Positions 1-4,877 of a stretch of DNA of 5,709 nucleotides are shown here, in pieces. Source of the DNA: Deltaproteobacteria bacterium (GTDB lineage: Bacteria; Desulfobacterota; Desulfarculia; Adiutricales; Adiutricaceae); assembly GCA_031278795.1 (NCBI GenBank), contig JAITJT010000116.1, positions 1 to 5,709 on the forward strand, written 5' to 3'. The position numbers and the translations under genes were made by a program. The notes beneath the pieces were generated by a model. That model saw only the letters and a program-made list of their open reading frames with translations. It ran no database searches and had not been told where the DNA came from. Positions within the stretch are counted from its first letter, which is position 1. Every line of letters starts with the position of its first letter.

Positions 1-4
1 GAAT

Positions 5-1549
5 CTATTTGTTATGCGAGTGTTTGTAGAGCTCTGAGAGACGCTCGACGATTAAATCCAAGGAACCGTTTTTGGCAAAGGACGTTACGCGTTTCTTGTC
101 CTTCTGGATGATTCCCGATATGGCTGTCGCGAAGGTGAAGATTTCATAGATGGAGTATTCAGGGGACTGGCTGGAGAATGACTCCACCGGGTATTTCCAC
201 TCGTTATCCGGGAAGTGGAAATCCACAAATTTATCGGCCAAGAGATGGCAGATCTCCTCGGCGTTATCCGTGGTCGCGGAGAGTTTTCCCTTATGAGCGC
301 CCTCTTTGTCCGTGAGTTGCGCTATATTCTTTTTGAGGGTATCGATGTACTCCCTTTCGGGCACCGGGGATGCCAAGAGAGACACGGCTGTGGCCTCGGC
401 GTCTTTGTAAAATTTGAACTGATCCCGCTCCTTACTCTTACGATGGTGCTCGGGTACCTTTTCGGCCTTGGGTATTCTAGCTGTTGTTTTTGCCTTGGTA
501 GCGGTCTTTTTCTTGGGTTCCGCCACTAGAACGGTTTTCGTGGGAGCGCTTTTTTCCTGGGTTTTCGGAGCCTCCGGCACTTCTTCATAATGATAAGTGG
601 TCTTTATCTTTCGGCTTTCGTCCGGTAGCCACTCCTTGGGAATGCCGGATTTACCAAAGGCTGCTCCCAGGACGGCCCCGCAGATGGCCGCGTTTCCCTG
701 GATGTCGCCACCCTTGGCTATGGTCTCAATGAGCCCCTCCTTGAAACTCTCGGTCCGGTGGTACTGCCTGAAGGCGTTGGCCAAGGAAACTATGCTTTCG
801 TCGCTTCCAACGTCATGAAAGACGGGATCGTTAATGTAGTTTTCAAAATCCAGGGCGTGGAACATGAAGGGGTCGAGGCCCGGGAAGCTCCAGACCAGTT
901 GCTCGGCTAGATAGCGCCTTTTCGCTCCATGGTGGGTTTTGGACATCTTCCTGCAGGAAATCGTGATGAGCTCTGCTAAGAGTAACGCCGCCTGGCAGAT
1001 GGTTATGCTCTTCGTGTGAAACTGCATGTCCTTGTTGACCCAGTTGGTGAGTTTCTCGAAAAAATTAACAGAGGAAAAATTGTCACCGGCCGATAGTATG
1101 GCGAGAGGTATAACCGAGGACAGTATCCTGGTGAGAGGGTCCCAGGAATTGATGGAAGGCTCATAAAGATGCTTGGGGATGGGGTCCTCGCGGTAGGGAT
1201 TGTCGATTTTCGCGACAAAGGCCTTGGCGCGGTTGAACACCTCTGTGTCGGGGTGAACCTTGTTGGAGTTGAAATGGACTTCAGAGACTATGAGCTGCAC
1301 CTCATTTAGGCATTTCTGGAGCTCCTCGCCTATCTCCACGATTTGCACGGCCTCCATGGACACGGGCACGTTGGCCAAATCTTTCACCTCAGAGAGTCGC
1401 TTAATGAACTTTTCCGTAGAAAGGGACTTTCCCTCCATCTCCAGGAGGTAGGTGGCAAATCTTCCCAAAGCGTCTCCCACCAGGAGACCCAGTATGGTGC
1501 CTGCCGCCCTGTCGACTCTTTCTTTGAACTCCAGGTCATTTAAAAGCAT
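5..1549 (-). CDS. Divergent ADP-ribosylglycohydrolase (ARH/DraG)-fold protein, probable pseudoenzyme, with lysine-rich linker and unknown C-terminal domain
   Basis: The 514-residue product resembles the ADP-ribosylglycohydrolase family, whose active members remove ADP-ribose from proteins or small molecules using two metal ions. Seen: an N-terminal helix GLLVGDALG (about residues 21-29); a probable counterpart of the family TDDT motif at 64-67, here SMEA; a helix around 179-195; and the C-terminal signature GGDIQGN (280-286), then GAVLGAAFG and IPKEW (303-307). Active enzymes have GGDTDT there, so the first Asp (D282) survives while the next Asp and Thr are Gln and Gly. Only one or two metal ligands remain, so I infer no classical hydrolase activity. 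Residues 325-380 form a Lys/Pro/Ala/Thr-rich, probably disordered linker. Residues 381-514 are mostly helical and unrecognised. No signal peptide or membrane segment is seen, so it is probably cytosolic. The ATG at 1547-1549 is preferred because AAGGA lies 7 bases upstream. It is separated from rsmA by about 690 bases and is probably transcribed independently. Confidence 0.75.
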   Translation of the reverse strand: MLLNDLEFKERVDRAAGTILGLLVGDALGRFATYLLEMEGKSLSTEKFIKRLSEVKDLANVPVSMEAVQIVEIGEELQKCLNEVQLIVSEVHFNSNKVHPDTEVFNRAKAFVAKIDNPYREDPIPKHLYEPSINSWDPLTRILSSVIPLAILSAGDNFSSVNFFEKLTNWVNKDMQFHTKSITICQAALLLAELITISCRKMSKTHHGAKRRYLAEQLVWSFPGLDPFMFHALDFENYINDPVFHDVGSDESIVSLANAFRQYHRTESFKEGLIETIAKGGDIQGNAAICGAVLGAAFGKSGIPKEWLPDESRKIKTTYHYEEVPEAPKTQEKSAPTKTVLVAEPKKKTATKAKTTARIPKAEKVPEHHRKSKERDQFKFYKDAEATAVSLLASPVPEREYIDTLKKNIAQLTDKEGAHKGKLSATTDNAEEICHLLADKFVDFHFPDNEWKYPVESFSSQSPEYSIYEIFTFATAISGIIQKDKKRVTSFAKNGSLDLIVERLSELYKHSHNK

Positions 1550-1556
1550 GGAGGTG

Positions 1557-1561
1557 TCCTT
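1557..1561 (-). promoter_or_regulatory. Ribosome binding site deciding the start of the ARH-like gene
   Basis: Read on the minus strand this is AAGGA, followed by 7 bases and then ATG at 1547-1549. The alternative in-frame TTG at 1562-1564, five codons upstream, has only A/T-rich sequence before it and no purine-rich site. The ATG therefore explains initiation better. Confidence 0.6.
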
Positions 1562-1612
1562 CAAAATAAACTTAAGCGTTTGGTGGCTTTTTTGGATAAA
1601 ATTCTTTTTTTA

Positions 1613-1690
1613 CCCAAAAAAAACTGAAAGTTCTCTTTTTCCCCTAAAAAACCTGAAACTTTTGTTTCAGAAGCAAGCCCTAAAAAAATT
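1613..1690. repeat. Imperfect repeats of a C-run followed by an A-tract, with an embedded hairpin
   Basis: A C-run followed by a long A-tract occurs at 1613, 1641 and 1678. The first two copies both continue into CTGAAA (1624-1629 and 1653-1658). The second CTGAAAC (1653-1659) also forms a perfect 7-base inverted repeat with GTTTCAG (1664-1670) across a TTTT loop. The block lies about 65-140 bases upstream of the ARH-like start, where its promoter or operator could be. Function is not known. Confidence 0.45.
1653..1670. repeat. Perfect 7-bp inverted repeat with 4-base loop
   Basis: CTGAAAC and GTTTCAG are separated by TTTT. It lies about 105 bases upstream of the ARH-like start codon. It could be an operator for a dimeric regulator or a small hairpin in a leader RNA. 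It is too AT-rich, and lacks a following T-run, to be a convincing intrinsic terminator. Confidence 0.5.
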
Positions 1691-1779
1691 TTGTGGATAT
1701 TTTTTTTCTTTGAGGGAACGGCCTAGAACGGTAGGGAAAATGAGCTAAAGACTTAAGAAGCGGGTGAAAAAGCCCCTGG

Positions 1780-1794
1780 CAAATTTCAAATTTG
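1780..1794. repeat. Perfect 15-base palindrome
   Basis: CAAATTT and AAATTTG flank a single central C. The symmetry is exact over seven bases on each side. In sequence this AT-rich such a palindrome can arise by chance, so an operator role is only a possibility. Confidence 0.45.
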
Positions 1795-1828
1795 TGTATT
1801 TTGAAATAATAAAATTTAAATACCAACA

Positions 1829-1869
1829 ATCAACTTAAAATATCTTAAAACATCTTGATTAGATCTAAT
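1829..1869. repeat. Direct 10-base repeats next to a 12-bp perfect palindrome
   Basis: CTTAAAATAT (1834-1843) is followed directly by CTTAAAACAT (1844-1853), one helical turn apart and differing at one base. Next comes the perfect palindrome ATTAGATCTAAT (1858-1869). AATCAA (1829-1834) and TTGATT (1855-1860) are also inverted to each other around the direct repeats. The arrangement resembles a protein-binding array, but no regulator can be named. Confidence 0.45.
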
Positions 1870-1898
1870 TGTAGCACATTTTTAAATTTGCTCAAAAA

Positions 1899-1931
1899 AG
1901 TAAAAAGGCTTTGCAATGGAGGCATTTTACT
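1899..1931. repeat. 7-bp inverted repeat with 19-base loop
   Basis: AGTAAAA (1899-1905) pairs with TTTTACT (1925-1931) around a 19-base loop that is less AT-rich than its surroundings. The stem is weak. It may mark a spaced half-site pair rather than an RNA hairpin. Confidence 0.35.
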
Positions 1932-2010
1932 CTTATTCCAGGAAAAAGAAAAGATATAATTGGGCAGAATTCTGTCGTTCTTCGCAGTATTTTGCGTCTT
2001 AAGGCAAAGA

Positions 2011-2034
2011 AAATTTCAAAAAACATCGAAATTT
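2011..2034. repeat. 7-bp inverted repeat with 10-base spacer
   Basis: AAATTTC (2011-2017) and GAAATTT (2028-2034) are exact inverted copies around AAAAAACATC. AAATTTC/GAAATTT-type arms also form the palindrome at 1780-1794, and TGAAATTTC recurs at 2109-2117, so the same half-site may be used more than once in this spacer. Confidence 0.4.
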
Positions 2035-2237
2035 AAAAAATTTTTATGTTTTTTCCTTTTTTTGAAAAAAATCGGACAGCTAAACCCAAAAAAATTTTAA
2101 AAAAGTCCTGAAATTTCATTCTTTGGGCAAAATTGTTTAGAAAAAATTTTTGGTAAATTTTGGCTAAAGCCAGGGACGCTTCATTTTTCCAGGGGGGTTT
2201 TTGTGTGTGACCACTCCAGTTTGCTAAACTTCACAAA

Positions 2238-3107
2238 TTATGGAATAAAGGCGCCGCTAGGCGGCTCTTGAGGCGCTTCTGTTCTGAAGGCGCGAAACAA
2301 TTCCACAAACTTAAGCGCTTCCAACTCCTCGGGCCTGATATCTGTCTTCAAGTTAAACTCCAAAAGGTGCCTTTGGGCGCGCTCGCGCCCAAAGGCCATG
2401 GAGAGGTTGTTTGCCAGGGTCTTTCTTCTGGAATGGAAGCAGATGGCCGTGAAACGGCCAAAGTCTCTGGGATTTATCTTGGGGGAGTCCTCTTTGGGGG
2501 TGAGAGAGAGAATGGAGCTTGTGACCTTGGGTCTGGGCTGAAAGGCGTGGGAACCCACATCGAAGGGGGATTTGAGATGAAAGAAGGGGGAGAGGCCCAC
2601 AGTTATCCTACCGTAGTCCTTGCCTCCCACTTTGGCCATTATCCTCAAGACGAGATCCTTCTGGAGCATGAAGACTCCCTTGGAGCTGGGAAAGTTCTCC
2701 AAAAACCAAAACAAAACCGGGCTGGATATATTGTAGGGGAGATTACCCACGATAAGATAGGGTCCAGCTCCCAAGCTCTTTACATCCAGCTTGAGGATAT
2801 CTTGGTTTATGACCCTTAAATCCTTGTCCTTGAACTTGAGATTCTCCCTAAGGCCCTGGGCCAGGCCCCTATCTAGCTCCACGGCCGTGACTTTGGCCCC
2901 CAGGCTTATGAGGGGCATGGTGATGGCGCCCAGGCCCGGGCCTATCTCCAGGATCTCCGTGCCCTCCCCCCTTTCCTCCATGATAAGCGCGGCTATCCTT
3001 TGGGAGACCACCGGGTCCCTAAGAAAGTTCTGGCTGCGGGCCCTGGTGGCTCTTAGGCCTTTTTCTTTCAGCTGCTCAAAGGGCGTTGGCATTGGTATCT
3101 TGTCCAT
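2238..3107 (-). CDS. rsmA: 16S rRNA (adenine1518-N6/adenine1519-N6)-dimethyltransferase RsmA (KsgA)
   Basis: RsmA uses four S-adenosylmethionines to dimethylate two neighbouring adenines in the 3' terminal hairpin of 16S rRNA, a late checkpoint in 30S subunit assembly. The 289-residue product has every hallmark: SQNFLRDP near residues 25-32; the SAM-binding EILEIGPGLGAIT (51-63); the acidic VELD (76-79); NQDILK (101-106); the catalytic GNLPYNISSP (121-130); PRPKVTSSIL (191-200) at the domain junction; and FHSRRKTLANNL (224-235) in the C-terminal domain. Length is slightly above the usual 260-280, with a short proline-containing C-terminal tail. The ATG at 3105-3107 is the first in its frame after tsaD but has no clear Shine-Dalgarno; a second ATG five codons inside (3090-3092) is possible and similarly weak. 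It lies 83 bases after tsaD in the same direction, probably in one operon. Loss of this enzyme gives kasugamycin resistance in known bacteria. Confidence 0.97.
   Translation of the reverse strand: MDKIPMPTPFEQLKEKGLRATRARSQNFLRDPVVSQRIAALIMEERGEGTEILEIGPGLGAITMPLISLGAKVTAVELDRGLAQGLRENLKFKDKDLRVINQDILKLDVKSLGAGPYLIVGNLPYNISSPVLFWFLENFPSSKGVFMLQKDLVLRIMAKVGGKDYGRITVGLSPFFHLKSPFDVGSHAFQPRPKVTSSILSLTPKEDSPKINPRDFGRFTAICFHSRRKTLANNLSMAFGRERAQRHLLEFNLKTDIRPEELEALKFVELFRAFRTEAPQEPPSGAFIP
2369..2396 (-). repeat. Near-perfect 28-base GC-rich palindrome inside rsmA
   Basis: GCCTTTGGGCGCG (2369-2381) and CGCGCCCAAAGGC (2384-2396) are exact inverted copies separated by two bases (CT on the plus strand). 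In RNA this would be a 12-bp stem with a 4-base loop, the strongest hairpin I see in the window. It encodes about residues 237-246 of RsmA (AFGRERAQRH region). In the rsmA transcript it is followed by ACCTTTT, a weak U-tract, so partial termination or an RNase target is conceivable. Confidence 0.75.
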
Positions 3108-3120
3108 GGACCAGGTGTTT

Positions 3121-3156
3121 AGCCAGGCTAAAGAGCCTAAGGGGGAGGCTCTGGCT
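3121..3156 (-). promoter_or_regulatory. Alternative GC-rich hairpins in the tsaD-rsmA spacer
   Basis: AGAGCCT (3132-3138) pairs perfectly with AGGCTCT (3146-3152) across a 7-base loop. AGGCT (3125-3129) can instead pair with AGCCT (3134-3138) across a 4-base loop. The two share bases, so they exclude each other. Outer AGCC (3121-3124) and GGCT (3153-3156) could extend the first. The element ends 13 bases before the rsmA ATG, which lacks a clear ribosome binding site. Read from tsaD into rsmA there is only TTT after the first stem, so it is not a normal terminator. A role in rsmA translation or in mRNA processing is inferred. Confidence 0.45.
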
Positions 3157-3190
3157 TTTTGTGTTTGTGGGAAACTAGCTTGGGGTATCT

Positions 3191-4261
3191 TCAGCTAAGA
3201 TTGTGACTAGACTGGAGGGTCTCCTCCACGCTCCAGCGGGTGATAGCCTCGGAGTGGCAGTCAAGAATATTAATAGAGCTCTTTAGCTGCAAAATCCCTA
3301 AAAAACCTATCATGGCCGCGTTGTCCTGGCACCAGGCTAGCCTGGGAACGTAGAGGGGGATGCCTTTTGATGAAAGGGCCCTGGCTACCTCTTTCCGCAA
3401 GGCCCCGTTGGCGGCCACCCCACCGGCCAACACCGCTCCCTTGGCCTGGTACTTTTTAAGGGCCGCTAAAAGCTTGGCCACCAGCACCTCCACCGCCGCC
3501 GCCTGAAAGGAGGCGGCGAGATCTTTTAAACCCTGGTCGTCGGCTGGGACACTCTCCAGCTTGTGCTCCTGGTAGAGGGTCTGCACCCTGGTTTTAAGCC
3601 CGCTGAAGGAGAAATCCAGGCCCTCGTGGAGCATGGGCCTGGTTATCTTGAAGGCCTTGGGGTCTCCCTGGGCGGCTAGCTCCTCGATAATCCTTCCCCC
3701 GGGGTAGCCCAGGCCCATGAGCTTGGCGCACTTGTCAAAGGCCTCGCCCGCGGCGTCATCTAGGGTTCTTCCCAAGGTCTGGAAGTGCAACAAATCTTCC
3801 ATCAAAAAAAGCGAGGTGTGCCCACCTGATGCCACCAAGGCCACCAGGGGAAACTCGCTCTCCATCTCCTTTTCCCCGATCCTTCCGTCTCCCTTAGAGT
3901 AGATAAAAGGCGCAAGGGCATGGGCCTTCACGTGGTTAACCCCGGTTAAGGGAAGATTCATCTTCAAGGAGAGGCCTTTCATGAAACTAAGGGCCACAAG
4001 TAAGGCCCCCACCAGGCCAGGCCCCTGGGTGACGGCCAGCCCGTCAAGGTCATCTAAGCTCTTTCCAGACTTACTTAAAACCTCAGCGGCTAATATGTCC
4101 ACCGCCTCCAGGTGGGCGCGGCTGGCTATCTCCGGCACCACCCCTCCGTAGACCCGGTGGAGATCCACCTGGCTCCTCACCATTTCCGAAAGAACGCAGT
4201 TATCCTCCAAAAGGGCCGCGGCCGTCTCGTCACAGGAGCTCTCTAAGGCTAAAACCAACAT
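3191..4261 (-). CDS. tsaD: tRNA N6-adenosine threonylcarbamoyltransferase TsaD
   Basis: TsaD (formerly Gcp/YgjD) transfers the threonylcarbamoyl group from threonylcarbamoyl-AMP, made by TsaC, onto A37 of ANN-reading tRNAs, working in the cytosol with TsaB and TsaE. The 356-residue product has the full family signature: LALESSCDETAAAL at the N-terminus; HRVYGGVVPEIASRAHLE (35-52); QGPGLVGALL (79-88); the metal ligands H110 and H114 in NHVKAH; ASGGHTSLF (144-152); GRTLDDAAGEAFDK (164-177); LAGGVAANGALR (278-289); and D313 in CQDNAAMIG, the third metal ligand. A charged insertion around 121-137 lies just before the SGGHT strand, and the length is slightly above the usual 335-345. The ATG at 4259-4261 is chosen because the protein then starts at the usual family position and TTGAGG lies 6 bases upstream; an ATG eight codons further up has no ribosome binding site. 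It heads a probable tsaD-rsmA operon. The partner genes are not in this window. Confidence 0.97.
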   Translation of the reverse strand: MLVLALESSCDETAAALLEDNCVLSEMVRSQVDLHRVYGGVVPEIASRAHLEAVDILAAEVLSKSGKSLDDLDGLAVTQGPGLVGALLVALSFMKGLSLKMNLPLTGVNHVKAHALAPFIYSKGDGRIGEKEMESEFPLVALVASGGHTSLFLMEDLLHFQTLGRTLDDAAGEAFDKCAKLMGLGYPGGRIIEELAAQGDPKAFKITRPMLHEGLDFSFSGLKTRVQTLYQEHKLESVPADDQGLKDLAASFQAAAVEVLVAKLLAALKKYQAKGAVLAGGVAANGALRKEVARALSSKGIPLYVPRLAWCQDNAAMIGFLGILQLKSSINILDCHSEAITRWSVEETLQSSHNLS

Positions 4262-4267
4262 CAAAAA

Positions 4268-4273
4268 CCTCAA
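4268..4273 (-). promoter_or_regulatory. Ribosome binding site deciding the tsaD start
   Basis: On the minus strand this reads TTGAGG, 6 bases before ATG at 4259-4261. The alternative ATG at 4283-4285 follows only T- and A-rich sequence and would add eight residues not usual for the family. Confidence 0.6.
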
Positions 4274-4412
4274 CACAAAAAACATTTAAAAAACAAAAAA
4301 GAGTGTACAAAGACCCTCCCGAAAGGCTTGCATGCTTGCAAAACCATGTATTAACAAAAGCAAAAACATGCACTAATTATCAAGCTAAGGAGCACATTGA
4401 AGACTAGGTTTT

Positions 4413-4424
4413 GGCAAGATTGCC
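4413..4424. repeat. Short inverted repeat upstream of tsaD
   Basis: GGCAA and TTGCC flank GA. It lies about 150-165 bases upstream of the tsaD start, where an operator could act. Such a short symmetry is weak evidence on its own. Confidence 0.3.
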
Positions 4425-4463
4425 CCTAATCAATATATCGTAATAACGAAGTATTTCACCTAA

Positions 4464-4475
4464 GCTAAGCTTAGC
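4464..4475. repeat. Perfect 12-bp palindrome in a cluster of AGCTAA repeats
   Basis: GCTAAGCTTAGC is self-complementary throughout and overlaps a tandem CTAAG. The word AGCTAA occurs also at 4383-4388 and 4481-4486, with the inverse TTAGCT near 4514. This may be an operator cluster upstream of tsaD; its partner is unknown. Confidence 0.4.
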
Positions 4476-4591
4476 ATCAAAGCTAACACTAGTACCAAAG
4501 ATAAAAGGATTACCTTAGCTGATTGCGCTCTGTGAGCATAAGCTGTGAAGACAGCACTCTTTCCCAGAGGCTAGCAATATACTTTGTCGCC

Positions 4592-4617
4592 TGACAAAAG
4601 CCCCTGACAAAAGCCCC
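4592..4617. repeat. Exact 13-base tandem duplication
   Basis: TGACAAAAGCCCC occurs twice head to tail (4592-4604 and 4605-4617). The core AAAAGCCCCTG also appears in the other intergenic region at 1768-1778, and a shorter AAAGCCCCT at 4882-4890 overlaps the 3' end of the AlgJ/AlgX-like gene. A recent slippage duplication explains the tandem pair; the distant copy suggests a dispersed short motif. Confidence 0.6.
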
Positions 4618-4653
4618 TCAGAAGAGCCCATATTATACCCATCTAGGCTTAAA

Positions 4654-4672
4654 AATCAACTCTAGAGTGATT
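4654..4672. repeat. Inverted repeat centred on CTAG
   Basis: ACTCTAGAGT (4659-4668) is a perfect 10-bp palindrome. AATC (4654-4657) and GATT (4669-4672) extend it with one unpaired A at 4658. CTAG is often depleted in bacterial genomes except in regulator binding sites, so this is a plausible operator, unproven. Confidence 0.4.
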
Positions 4673-4820
4673 CTATGCCCTTTACAGCTGGAATATGCAA
4701 GGGAATTATAACGCGGAAATTTTTAGGGAGTATTCTGGAAAACAAAACTATTAATGGCGAACAAGGTGCCTTTTCCATTCATAGCTGCTTAAAACCAAAG
4801 GCATAAACACTAAAACTCTT

Positions 4821-4877
4821 CAAAACGCTTTATAAACAAAACGCTTTTAACTAAATCGATTTAGACAAAACGTTCTT
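4821..4877. repeat. Three CAAAACG direct repeats around a 14-bp perfect palindrome
   Basis: CAAAACGCTT occurs at 4821-4830 and 4837-4846, and the variant CAAAACGTTCTT at 4866-4877. Between the second and third copies is the perfect palindrome CTAAATCGATTTAG (4851-4864). The last copy overlaps the stop codon of the AlgJ/AlgX-like gene. The palindrome is too AT-rich and has no following T-run in the gene's direction to be a terminator. It looks like a binding or recombination site, but matches none that I know. Confidence 0.55.

Larger units (their letters stand above)
1562..2237. other. Long AT-rich intergenic region between rsmA and the ARH-like gene
   Basis: About 675 bases hold no credible gene on either strand. 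The stretch is much richer in A and T than the flanking genes and is dominated by A- and T-runs. It contains several short perfect inverted repeats and two adjacent 10-base direct repeats, listed separately. The promoter of the ARH-like gene should lie near the low-coordinate end, but I could not pick -35 and -10 boxes with confidence among so many A/T runs. No tRNA, rRNA or recognisable riboswitch is seen. No strong intrinsic terminator follows rsmA. The only hairpin close to it is the small TGGC/GCCA stem around 2161-2171, which has no clean T-run after it in the direction of rsmA transcription. Confidence 0.7.
4274..4875. other. Long AT-rich intergenic region between the AlgJ/AlgX-like gene and tsaD
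   Basis: About 600 bases have no credible open reading frame and no tRNA or known RNA motif. The stretch must hold the end of the AlgJ/AlgX-like transcript and the promoter of tsaD. GATAAT, a good -10 match, occurs on the minus strand at about 4376-4381, but no well-spaced -35 accompanies it, so I do not call a promoter. Several palindromes and direct repeats lie here and are listed separately. No strong intrinsic terminator follows the AlgJ/AlgX-like stop codon. Confidence 0.65.

Noticed and set aside
1562..1564. TTG start for the ARH-like gene
   Set aside because: No ribosome binding site precedes it, while the ATG five codons in has AAGGA at ideal spacing.
1692..1700. DnaA-box-like TGTGGATAT in the AT-rich spacer, suggesting an origin
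   Set aside because: It is a single site with one mismatch. No cluster of boxes and no dnaA or dnaN neighbour is seen, so an origin is not supported.
215..1748. Several plus-strand and one minus-strand small open frames over the ARH-like gene
   Set aside because: All overlap the long ARH-like frame, have low-complexity or unfamiliar translations and no supporting start sites. The one reaching 1748 runs on only through A/T-run spacer.
2268..3198. Two overlapping plus-strand open frames of 183 and 135 codons opposite rsmA
   Set aside because: They lie antisense to an unmistakable rsmA, have no recognisable domains, and look like shadows caused by the codon bias of the real gene.
3497..3518. 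8-bp GC-rich hairpin inside tsaD
   Set aside because: It is explained by alanine-rich coding (AASFQAAA with GCC and GCG codons) and has no T-run or spacer context.
4283..4285. Upstream ATG for tsaD giving eight extra residues
   Set aside because: No ribosome binding site precedes it, and the family normally begins at the MLVLALESSCDET position, which has a good site.
4274..4875. Possible tRNA, CRISPR or insertion sequence in the large spacer
   Set aside because: No T-loop consensus, no regularly spaced repeats with unique spacers, and no transposase fragment or matching terminal inverted repeats were seen.
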